Source of the DNA: Epiperipatus broadwayi
Lineage: Eukaryota > Onychophora > Udeonychophora > Euonychophora > Peripatidae
DNA length: 64,000 nt
Direction of reading: 5' to 3'
NCBI GenBank assembly: GCA_028023455.1
Contig: JAQFVV010012423.1
Span: 4,814,269-4,878,268, forward strand
In this document: positions 51,739 through 61,175 of the stretch, piece by piece
Layout of the letters: the number at the start of each line of letters is the position of its first letter
How positions within the stretch are numbered: the stretch's first letter is position 1
The notes under the pieces: model-generated
Seen by the model: only the letters and a program-made list of their open reading frames with translations
Told to the model about the DNA's origin: nothing
The model's database searches: none
Translations under genes and position numbers: made by a program

Positions 51739-52286
51739 ATGATGGCCTCTGATACGGATTATTCCAGCGGTGATGAATTTGTCCCATCTAAGCCCTTTGA
51801 CTCCGAAAATAGTGTTAGTTGTAGTGATCTTGAAGAATATTTTTCGTCATCAGAAGAAGAAACTCCTTTACCAGCCAAAAAGAAAAAAACTATGAGTGCT
51901 TTTCTGGATGATATCAATACACCAGGCCCGTCAACAAGTGTTCCCAACAATATCAATCGGCCAGGCCCTTCATCTAGTAACAGTAATCTGTGTCCGAACG
52001 TAACCTGCAAACCTGTGAATGTAGAGAATTTTACTAAAACTCCAGGTTTGAAGTTTTCTATAGTAGGTAAGTATTCAATTTTAGATTTTTTTAATGTTAT
52101 TTGATAAAAAACTTTTATCAACTATTATCGGAGAAATACTAATAAATATGCCACTCAAGAAAAATGACACTGATTTTTTACTCTGTGATAGGTAGCACAT
52201 ATGAAAGATAATGTTTTTATTATTGTTTTTTTTTTTGTTGGTTTGTTTTAGCGACCAACACAATGGATGAATGGTTGACACACTGA
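51739..52286 (+). CDS. Short acidic Ser/Pro-rich protein, two-exon model
   Basis: The frame opens at ATGATGGCC (51739; the second ATG at 51742 has the better context). It continues to a gtaagt donor at 52067. Joining base 52066 to an acceptor (ag at 52250-52251) adds ATNTMDEWLTH and a stop at 52284-52286, giving about 120 residues; without splicing the frame stops after 121. The N-terminus is acidic and Ser-rich (DTDYSSGDEFVPS, then SSSEEE at 36-41), followed by a basic KKKK at 47-50 and two PGPS(T/S)S repeats near residues 62-79. Such acidic tails precede DNA-binding domains in piggyBac-type transposases, but no catalytic domain follows. No transmembrane segment or signal peptide. Codon composition is less AT-biased than in chance frames nearby. 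Function unknown. The opposite-strand frame is a shadow. Confidence 0.4.
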
Positions 52287-52345
52287 TTCAAGACTATTTA
52301 CAATTTAATTCCTCTCTAGCAAATTGATTGTATATAATGCAGTAA

Positions 52346-52472
52346 TTTTTTTCTGTTTTTACTAATTTTTGTTTTACTAACATGGTTTTCATTGTTTTTG
52401 TTTTACTAATTTAGTTTTTATTTGTTGTTTTATTAACTTGTTTTTTTACTAACTTCATTTTATACTTTATAG
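52346..52472 (+). repeat. Degenerate tandem repeat, ttttgttttactaa-type unit
   Basis: About five imperfect copies of a unit like tttttgttttactaa with variable spacers, inside the putative intron/downstream part of the segment at 51.4-53.5 kb. Confidence 0.7.
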
Positions 52473-53022
52473 GCATATGACTGCCTGATTGCCTTCCTTA
52501 TTAGAATTTTGTTTCAGCTTCATTACTGATTACTTTTTCCAATTGGTAAACAAGATCTGGCATGATGAAATATTTTGCATATTTATATTAGCATATATGA
52601 ACAGGTATGCTTCTCTGGAAGACATATCTTGGAAGAGGTAGAATATAAACATTTTTTTATATAAATATCTGCCATAGAACCTTTTTAGTAATCATTGTCT
52701 GCCTCTTGAAATGAGAAATTTGTAAATTGTTTTCTGTATTGGCAATGATTATTCAGTATGATGATGATGATGTTATAAACAAGGTTGGTTTATCCAAAGT
52801 CTAAAATCAAAATAGTGCATCTTGTTTAACAGGCTTTTGAGTTTTCCCATAACCATTAGCAGAACTTTCATGATTCATACATATACACCACTTTTATAAT
52901 ATACCTGTACTATGATGATGATGATGACATTTTATTTTTTTATTGTATTTATAATGGTAAGTAATAATTTTCCACTTCCTTCATTATTTTTATATTCTGT
53001 TAGAATTTTAATTTTTTTATTT

Positions 53023-53478
53023 TTTATCTTTTATTAGGGAGAACTCTTTTCTTCCAGGCGCCTTGACAATTTGCAACAGTTGGGGTAGAAGATAAAAATG
53101 AAGAACTCTTATAGGAACATTTTCGGACATTGTAAAGCTATGGATTATCTCAGGTAAGACTTATTATATATCTTTAGAAAGATTTTTTTGTGAGGAATAC
53201 AAAGAAATTATCACTGAAGATGTAATTTGCATTTTAGTTAATGTTAATTTCCATATTATGAACAATCAATAAAATAATAATTATTTCGGTTGTGAAAATT
53301 TCTTTTTTTCCTTATTTTTTTATATAGTTATCACTATTTATTTTATGCTTATTGTTTTCCTTAGTTTTTCTAGTTTCTAGAAATGTAATTGTTTTTGCTC
53401 TAACATAATTCAAACTGAAGTTATTGTGAAAATTGTGTATCAGGCCAGTATTTTAAAAAGTTCAAAATGGCGGCTTGA
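53023..53478 (-). repeat. ~460-bp dispersed repeat, copy B
   Basis: Reverse-complement relative of 22073-22530, with many conserved blocks. Within it, a candidate exon 53038-53153 is bounded by ttttattag and cag|gtaagac. The donor side (gctatggat-at-tcaggtaa) is conserved in copy A, but no frame is open through the exon in either copy, so any exon here is untranslated. Confidence 0.8.
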
Positions 53479-53493
53479 AGCTGAAGTAGTTAA

Positions 53494-56340
53494 TATTATG
53501 ATATCTACAGCATTCGCCTTGATAACTTTTTTTAATCAGCAAATCCGTAGTTCAACAGAATATATATACAAAACGGTAGATTTTAGTTTTAAAAAATAAT
53601 AAAACACCCATATAATAGTTATATGCAAATATAATAGCAGAAATCTTTCTTGGGAAAAAAAAATAATGCAAGCGGTTTGATGTTAAAGGAAAATCATTAA
53701 GGGATAGCATTTCATGTTACCCTTCCTGCTTGTACTTTTCTTTTTGAAAAAGAGAAAAATAATTTTTTTTAAAGAAAAAGAGCAAAAGGGTTGAGTCACA
53801 AGGGAAAGAAACATAGAAATCAATTACTATATTTTATGACGGAAAGTTTTAACAATGACAACTTATTTAATGTGATATAAAATTTGTGCTCATTTTAAAG
53901 CATACAGATTATTAAAAAACCTGGCACTTTTCCAAAAAAATCTTTTCCCCTTTCTTTGTCAAACTAATAGGCTACAAAAGCCACTTTCATTCATATTTTT
54001 CAAGATCACTTAGTTTCCTCTTTAAAAAAAAAAACACTTTTAGCTAAGAGCAGAAAAAATACTTTTTAAAAAATACTTAGTTTTGATTTACATTTGAAAT
54101 TTAAAAAAAAAATCTATATATATTTTTTTTGACAGTAGACGCTGAAAGTAAAATTATTTTGCCCTCATAGATATATGAAAAGAAAATAGTTTTCAGATAA
54201 ATTATTTAATATTATTTTTATTCTTATTCTCGTTTTGGAGAGTTAGAATTGATTAAAGTGTGTGAAAATTAATCAAGAAATATATATTTCAATTTCATAA
54301 AGAAAGCCATTGAATAGATTAAACGTCTACATATATTTTAAGTAATAAAGTTAATTGAAATTAGCTGTTATATAAAAATCAAGCTAGCATATATATATAT
54401 GAGTTCGTATTTATAGTGCATCTTCGCACACGAACATTTCCACTTAATTAATTAATTGTAGAAAACACTTATAATATGAATACTGTCATTGAATAAATGT
54501 TTTGCGTATAGTAAAAATTAATGTCCTTTCCCGCCTGTAATCAATTGTAATCATTTTATCTATTATGCTGAGATCTAAACACTTAAACCAATAAAAGTTA
54601 TATTAAAAAAATTGAAATAATATATACGTATAATAGATACGATTGAAATATACATATGTAAAAAGAAATTAAATTATGACAGATACCCAACTAACGTTGT
54701 GTTATTTATCTCCATCTACAATTTATAGCATCAAACGTAATTACAATGAATATAAAGATTTTAAATGTCTAAAAAAAAAAAAAAATCAAATATATATATT
54801 ATCATTATTATCGTAAAGTAAAAAATTGTTTCTGTATACATTTTGTTTTTATTATTTATTCAATTTCTTAAAAAATAAATAAACGAAAATGATACAAATG
54901 ATTTTCAGATCTCATGATATGCTTTTATTCTCACGCAATGTTATTATTTTTTATTTGTGCTCTAAGCTGTTAACCCAGTAATGAAATCGGCAGATTTAAG
55001 AATTAAAAGTTCTTGAATTAATTAGTAACTGAGAAAAATGTCAAAAAAGAAAAAGATATCTGAATGAACTTGAATTGTTAAGCTCAACCCATCACTTTGA
55101 TGTTTGAAACAATATGTTTGTCTTTGTCTTTTTTTTTTCTTCAGAACTATGCATCATCAACAAATTAAAAAAACTATACATTAATAATTTAAATTCTGCC
55201 TTAATTAAAATTCAACTTCTAAATCAAGAAATACAAAAATGCTTAATATTTTTTGTGAGATTACTTTTTTTTATATCTATATTTTCCAAGATTTGTCAGA
55301 TACTTCTGTGCTACTTAATTAGTGCCAAAGGTTGTGCGCATCATTTATATTTCAGATTAGATTTTCAAATTCCAGCTGGTAACCTAAGAAAAATAAATAA
55401 ATACATTTTTACTAAACTAGCAAAAAACATCGTTGTGCAATTCATCTCTAGAGAGAACGTTTCAATAAATCTTGTAGCACTTTCTATGTTTACATAAAAA
55501 GATGAAACCATTTTATTAACTTCAGCTTAAAATGATGAGATTTTTTTTATTATTATAATGTAACGCTATATATTTCCACACATTATCATGCATATTTTTT
55601 AGTTTAAAGTATAAATAATTAAATGTTTGTTGGTTTTCTTTTTGCAAAACATAGGAACTAGTTTACTGCAAAAAGTTGAAAACAAATAAAGTTAATGTTA
55701 CAGTCGGATACAAACCTAGCAAAAAAGAGATTAAATTTCATAGAATCAATCAGAAATTGATTTATTTTATAAGACTAAGATTACTGAAGGTCAAGTAAAA
55801 TTCTAATACCAATATGATAAACAATGTTCAACAATTCTATTCACTCAACCAGCCTAAGATTTTTTTTACATTTTTTTTTTCATTTTCATCACTAGAAACA
55901 TGATTGACTCAAAAACGAATTAAGATTGGTACTTTGTGAGCTAAAAGTAAATAAAAAATAAAATGAGAAAAATAGGAAAAAAGTAACTAACTTTTATGAA
56001 AGTTTTAAAAAAGTGCATTTGTTTAAAATATTATAAATAAATAAAAAATACCAATAGAATTGTTGTTCTTAAAAATCTAAATTTAAAATGAAAAAGATTT
56101 TTAAATGAGTTATAAAAAGTTACGTACAAATAGAGAAGAGGAGATAAAAAAGCAAAGGTTTTTAACAGCTTCTAATAAAAAAATAATAGATAAAAAAGGC
56201 ACCACTAGATTTTCTAACCAAGTATATCTAAATACCCATTTACTAACCAATGTCGATTAGTCAGCTAAATTAACTGTTTGTCATAAAAAATAAAGCTAAA
56301 CCTATAGAAACAAATGGAGATTGCTTAGCCTAAATTTGTA
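53494..56340. other. AT-rich DNA; one unrecognised 127-residue frame
   Basis: The plus frame 55114-55497 is preceded by a polypyrimidine-cag stretch (ttttttttcttcag, ending at 55144) that could be a splice acceptor. The protein is Ile/Leu/Lys-rich with no motif I recognise, consistent with chance in AT-rich DNA. No promoter or further exons seen. Confidence 0.4.
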
Positions 56341-56469
56341 TCCAGGTTTTATACACAGTAAAAAAATGTCTTACTTGTGCAGGACAGAGGCTCTTATATT
56401 TACAAAAAAAAATGCATGTTTTAGTATTACCATGATAAGGGGTGAGATAATAGTAAGCACAATATCAAT

Positions 56470-57933
56470 ATGAAAGTAAAAATTGGGGATTTTAATGTAA
56501 GGGGTTTAAACTCCATGGCAAAAGTCATGGAGCTCTCTAAATGGCTTAATATTACCCAACCCCAAGTACTTGGTTTGCTTGAAACAAAAATATATGACAG
56601 CTCATGTATAGAACCATCAGACTTTTTACATAATCATGGGTTCTCTATTTTCTCAAGAACATCCATTACACCATCAGCAGGCATGGGTGCAATTATCAAT
56701 AAAACATGCCCATTTGAATCATTTAGAATACTTTACATGGACTCTCATATAATGATCATCACATTAAATCATCAAGCCATAGTTCTAAACATAGTTTTTG
56801 TATATATACCACCAGGACCGACAATAGTAAATAGGCTAGTATTGACAATTAACTCCCTCCTTGCATCATCATCATATCCATGTTTATTATTAGGGGACTT
56901 CAACATGTCTTATGGGCAATTTATTAAGAAATGGCTTCACAGACTCACAGTTCCTCTGATGAGTGGAGAAGGATGTCTACCAAATAATACAGTATCATTT
57001 AACAATGGTAGACATTCTTCACTGATTGACTTGGTCTTCTATTCTCCTATGCTTTATCATATGATTAAAATATCTTTCAATAACTCAACACTATCAGACC
57101 ACCTAACATTATTTGTCACCATAAACATTGACTTATCATATAAAACACAATTATCAACTAATAAAACAATCCGAATTTTACTTCCAAATCGAACCACAGA
57201 ATGTCTGTTTTCTGAAATCTACATAGCAATCTTCAAAATGATGAAGCTAGACTTGGATCCTCTGCAAACATGGATTGCTTTTGTGAATATTGTCTCTCAC
57301 ACAATTAACCATATTACACGGATTTCTTCCCCACTGACAAAATTGCTAGTACTTGCTGATGAGCTGCACAAGAGAATTATTTACTCTACATTGAAGGCTG
57401 ATGAATACCCTAGAATGGCTGCTCTGAGAAAAGCTTATTTTTCCACATGCAAAACACTCAGAGAATATCTGTCTATTAAAAAAAGAAAAATATATCTAAA
57501 CAAACCTCATACATGGTCAAGACAATACATTCGCTGGGCATTGGGTCAACTCCCAAAAATTAGAGTCCCTAGTGCACTTAAAATTCAAAATGAGATGGTA
57601 TCTGGAAATAACATTCTTAACTCATTATATCTACATTTTAAAAATGCCTTTCAAGATAGTGAAAGATTTCATCCAAAGCCACATTATTTTGGAATACCAG
57701 AAGATGACATTTTATTTGTTCCAGAAGAATTCATTAAGAAAATGGCAGATATACCTGACTCTTGTCACCCAAGAATACATGGTATACCTAAATTTGTGTA
57801 TGCTCATCTTGGACACTTTACTGCCAAATACTTGTCAAGATTGGCAAATTTTTTAGCAAAAGAACTATATCTCTTTGAAGGCCTATATCCCATACTACTA
57901 GTCCAGTTTCACAAAAAACCAGAAAAATCTTGA
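56470..57933 (+). pseudogene. AP-endonuclease half of non-LTR ORF (frameshifted)
   Basis: This is a 487-residue open frame beginning MKVKIGDFNVRGL. Endonuclease motifs are all present: N9 (FNVRGL), E38 (LLETK), Y112 (FVYIPPG), D143 and N145 (LLLGDFN), D187 (SSLIDLVF) and S209-D210-H211 (LSDH). These catalyse target-site nicking that primes reverse transcription. Residues 220-470 form the linker and the start of the RT fingers. The frame stops at 57931 in a region (HKKPEKS) where the RT sequence continues in another frame as IWPLSISPLEIKILE. A single frameshift therefore ends the protein early. ATG at 56470 is the natural start, since no upstream in-frame extension is recognisable. Confidence 0.85.
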
Positions 57934-58655
57934 CTGTCAAAAACATATGGCCTTTATCTATAAGTCCCCTTGAAATCAAAATCCTTGAATCTGTAATAAA
58001 AGACAAAATTAAATTTCATATCCTATCAATGATCTCAAGATGGCAGTTTGCAAAAAAAGGATCATCTACCGGACAAGCTGCGATCCTATTCAAAGCAATT
58101 ATTGATGACATAAGAAACAGGAAAAAACATAGTCCAGTAGCTGTTCAATTAGACATTAAAGCTGCCTTTGACACAGTTCCAATTGAAAAACTTATTGATG
58201 TATTAGTAGATACACCAATTTCTAGATCAATACTATACATCATTACCAACCTCTTGATTAATAGAGAAATACACATTACAATGAATGGAAAGTACTCACC
58301 TTCCTTCAACCCTTACTGCTCCATTCCACAAGGATCTCCATTAAGTGCCATCTTATTCACAACATATATAAACTCACTCTTGAACAAAATTGAAAAAAGC
58401 ATACCTGGCATATACATTTTGAGAATAAATACCAATATACCATGCTTAGCCTTCATGGATGATATCACGGTGTTCCTGCCAAATAAAAAATATCTGCTAA
58501 TGCTGTTGCAAATACTGGAAGAATACTCAAGGGAATATAAACTTGAATTCAATGCTGATAAATCATGTGCATGGAAAATTTTTAATGGACAGCCTATCCA
58601 GCATTCTTTCTTTAAAGGAAAGCCTACCCTTTTTTGGATTTCCCATTCCATCTGA
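57930..58655 (+). pseudogene. Reverse transcriptase of non-LTR element (frameshifted)
   Basis: This 241-residue frame continues the element after the shift. RT motifs in order are the WPLSISPLEIKILE finger block (residues 7-20), GSSTGQAA (44-51), motif A LDIKAAFD with D75, motif B IPQGSPLSAILF (132-143), and motif C AFMDD with D177 and D178. The polymerase active-site aspartates are thus intact. FMDD instead of FADD or YxDD is less usual. The frame ends at 58653-58655 after a second disruption. The ATG at 57930 is internal to the original ORF and not a true start. It polymerises element cDNA from the nicked target. Confidence 0.85.
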
Positions 58656-58726
58656 GTAATGCAGCAATGTGAGTAAATATCCAGAACATACTCAAAATAA
58701 AAATTGAAAATATAACGAGCTCACTC

Positions 58727-59020
58727 ATGAAAACTTATCTCTCAGTTTATGCAAAAGTATCACTATTCAACATGCTAATCAATACAAAAACTATATATTA
58801 TACTCCAGTAGTTATATACGCAAAAGCTTTTCTCACATATATCTATTCAATGCTCAGAAAACTTTTATGGGGTCAACATATCATTTCCATCTTGATCAGA
58901 AAACTTCAGTGTCAACTAATTCATAATGGAATGGGACTCCATTCAGTTAACACATTTAGAATACAGAAAACACTAAACCTAATCTCATCTATACCCTTAC
59001 TGAATGTTTTAAATAAATAG
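58727..59020 (+). pseudogene. Post-RT (thumb/connection) part of non-LTR ORF
   Basis: This 97-residue frame contains YTPVVIYAKAFLTYI, LRKLLWG and GMGLHSVNTFRIQKTLN. These are typical of the segment between RT and the C-terminal zinc motif in L1-like elements (the LWxG...GGLGL pattern). It should continue into the C-terminal domain, but at 58990 the sequence switches into an inverted copy of the element's own 3' region, so the last residues (LLNVLNK) are antisense sequence. Confidence 0.75.
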
Positions 59021-59413
59021 TGCATGTTGACATGCGTGTTATTAAATAGTCTAGGGATTGCTATCCGTATGTTGTCAAAGCATTGACAGTTAAAGAATAG
59101 ATGAGCTTGTGTTTCCATTTCTCTGTGACAAAGTGTGCATTGAGCATCTACTCTCTTGCACTGTCTTTTATATTTATAAATATAAAGAGTAGGGAGGCAT
59201 TCCAGATTTAATTTAATTAAAAAGTCAAAGAATTTTGGCTCAAAGTTCCAAAACCTAAATTTTCTAATTATTCGATGGTTATTGAGATTTAAAATTGACT
59301 TACACTCATCATTAATTGTATGTTGTTGGAGGAGTGAATGGACTTCCCAATATCTATATTTATTCAGGGGAGGGTGGAAATGGAGAGCAAAGGGTCAATA
59401 AGGTTTTTCTAAT
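58990..59413 (-). repeat. Inverted duplicate of LINE 3' region, left arm
   Basis: The reverse complement of this arm is nearly identical to 59432-59867. By eye there are only a few substitutions (for example a codon change giving FFN instead of FFD), and the arm lacks a ~13-bp insertion that the right arm has near 59461-59475. On the minus strand it encodes the same CCHC region (QCTLCHREMETQAHLFFNC). The insertion-free arm keeps the frame open across PPLNKYRYW, so here the inverted copy preserves the ancestral reading. Confidence 0.95.
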
Positions 59414-59431
59414 CACCACCTTTAAAAGGCT

Positions 59432-60053
59432 ATTAGAAAAACCTTATTGACCCTTTGCTCTCCATTGATAACCTCCATTTCCACCTCCCCTGAATAAATA
59501 TAGATATTGGGAAGTCCATTCACTCCTCCAACAACATACAATTAATGATGAGTGTAAGTCAATTTTAAATCTCAATAACCATCAAATAATTAGAAAATTT
59601 AGGTTTTGGAACTTTGAGCCAAAATTCTTTGACTTTTTAATTAAATTAAATCTGGAATGCCTCCCTACTCTTTATATTTATAAATATAAAAGACAGTGCA
59701 AGAGAGTAGATGCTCAATGCACACTTTGTCACAGAGAAATGGAAACACAAGCTCATCTATTCTTTGACTGTCAATGCTTTGACAACATACGGATAGCAAT
59801 CCCTAGACTATTTAATAACACGCATGTCAACATGCACTATTTATTTAAAACATTCAGTAAGGGTATATATGCACAAATTCGGGCAAGCACTTTTATTCTA
59901 TATGCACTATGCCGTACCAGATGTATATTCATGTACAATAATAACCCTAGAAGGCACCCTAACACCTTTTCAATCAAATTGAAAAGTATTAGAGAAAGAG
60001 ACAAAAAAATCACATCAGACAGTCTTTCAAGACACTTGGTCTTTAATGAATAA
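59432..60053 (+). pseudogene. C-terminal CCHC domain of non-LTR ORF (right arm and tail)
   Basis: The frame is open from about 59475 to the stop at 60051-60053, and begins inside the ORF rather than at a true start. It reads KYRYWEVHSLL, RKFRFWNFEPKFFDFL and LYIYKYKRQCKR, then the zinc-knuckle C-x2-C-x8-H-x4-C (Cys codons at 59718, 59727 and 59769, His at 59754), and a basic C-terminus ending SRHLVFNE. The motif matches the C-terminal CCHC of L1-like elements, thought to act in RNA or DNA binding. A ~13-bp partial duplication near 59461-59475 adds two stops and a frame change at the arm's start. 59432-59867 is the right arm of the inverted repeat; 59868-60053 is unique. Confidence 0.8.
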
Positions 60054-60240
60054 AAATATTATATCCTACCACAAAGTAATAATGTCTCATTTTTGTCACC
60101 CCAGTGAGATGATGAAAAAGAGACAAAACATATATTTTTTCTCCAGTTTGACATATATTTTTTCTGTATAGATGTACTCTAATTTAAAAAGTAACTGATC
60201 GTCCATATTATTTCTCATGTATATATATTATTAATATATA

Positions 60241-61049
60241 TTGTGCCCTTATCTATAGGTCATACTAAGGTAGAATGGTCAATTGCTAAAAAAAATTTTT
60301 AATTTTAAAATACGTTTGTGTAATATATTGATAACTGTATGATCGATTAGATTTTATAGTACAATTTAAGGCTAAAAAATATCTGGTATGTAAAAAATAT
60401 CTGGTATGTAAAAAGTGTAATGGATTATTTAAAAAAAAAAGTTAAATAAAGCTTAATTATATCCTTGCTTATGGTTGTAAAAGCTGGCCATATAAAATAA
60501 TACAGCTATAAATAGTTAAAAGTATATTAACAATCCAATTGTAATGTTTTAAAACTAATAAATTAAATAAACGCTATATGTAATATTATAATTATAATTA
60601 ATATTCAAATTTAATCTAATATATTTTAAAATAAACTTTAGGATGGTGAGAATTATATTTAGTTCTACATTTTTTAAATTATTTTCCAAATTTTTATAAA
60701 ATATATCAGTTTTGGTAATTTAGACCAAGACGTAAATAAAAAAAAAATCATCTGATAAAGTTAGTAATCATGTGACTGTATATTATATACCTTCACACAC
60801 ACACTTGTTAGAATATAATAATAAAGTTTGTGAATTATAAAACTAAATGTAATTGCTATCTATCGTTAAAGTAAAAGTTAAAATATTAAATGTTATTTTT
60901 ATAATTGTTTTAAAGTTTAAATGATTTTGATAAAACTATAATTGAGTTTAAAAATACTATTCTAAGTAATATTTTAAAACATGATGTCATAAATTCTTTA
61001 TTTTAAAAAGTTTAATCTATTATAAAACTAAAAATGTGTAACTAAAAAA
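60241..61049. other. AT-rich DNA, nothing recognised
   Basis: This includes a small tandem repeat of aaaatatctggtatgt (two copies, about 60374-60412). No gene. Confidence 0.5.
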
Positions 61050-61175
61050 GTCATTAACCAATCAACAGAGGTATTTTAGCAGATGAAATATAGGAATTAG
61101 ACGGAGCGGGAGAAGGAATGTGTAAGTAAAGGAAGGAGGAACATATTTTTAGCTGTATAAGATCGTAAGCTAGAA
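61050..61175 (+). promoter_or_regulatory. Possible promoter/LTR-like block
   Basis: Within about 100 bp are taaccaatca (61055, CCAAT-box-like), a purine/GC-rich ggagcgggagaaggaa (61102-61117), and gctgtataagat (61152-61163, weak TATA-like). Their order and spacing fit a polymerase II promoter as found in some LTRs, but no matching second LTR or coding region was identified. Confidence 0.2.

Larger units (their letters stand above)
51451..53493 (+). mobile_element. TTAA-flanked segment with short inverted ends (piggyBac-like candidate)
   Basis: The left edge reads ttaactacttccggtttc (51451). The right edge in reverse complement reads ttaactacttcagcttca (53493). The first 11 bases are identical and 15 of 18 overall. 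Duplicated TTAA at both ends is the hallmark of piggyBac-superfamily insertion. The right third (53023-53478) recurs inverted at 22.07-22.53 kb, and similarity stops close to this right edge. Inside are a promoter-like block, an acidic short protein frame and a candidate second exon. No transposase catalytic domain is visible, so it would be nonautonomous or a deletion derivative. The alternative is a host gene with fortuitous flanks. Confidence 0.5.
56341..60240 (+). mobile_element. Non-LTR retrotransposon with AP-endonuclease and FMDD RT, rearranged
   Basis: The coding region runs from 56470 to 60053 and is shifted between frames near 57915 and 58655. Order is AP-endonuclease, long linker, RT, thumb, then a CCHC motif and C-terminal tail. 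This layout with one long ORF and a terminal C-x2-C-x8-H-x4-C resembles L1-like or related clades. The clade is uncertain because the FMDD active site is not the usual FADD. The region 58990-59867 is an inverted duplication. No poly-A or short-repeat tail is clearly visible after 60053, and the outer limits are approximate. Far less decayed than the RTE copies, so younger. Confidence 0.85.

Noticed and set aside
51759-52121. 120-residue minus-strand frame
   Set aside because: Complementary shadow of the acidic Ser/Pro-rich frame; the plus strand has the promoter block, start context and splice signals.
55114-55497. 127-residue frame with an upstream acceptor-like site
   Set aside because: No recognisable domain, and polypyrimidine-ag sites are very common in this sequence.
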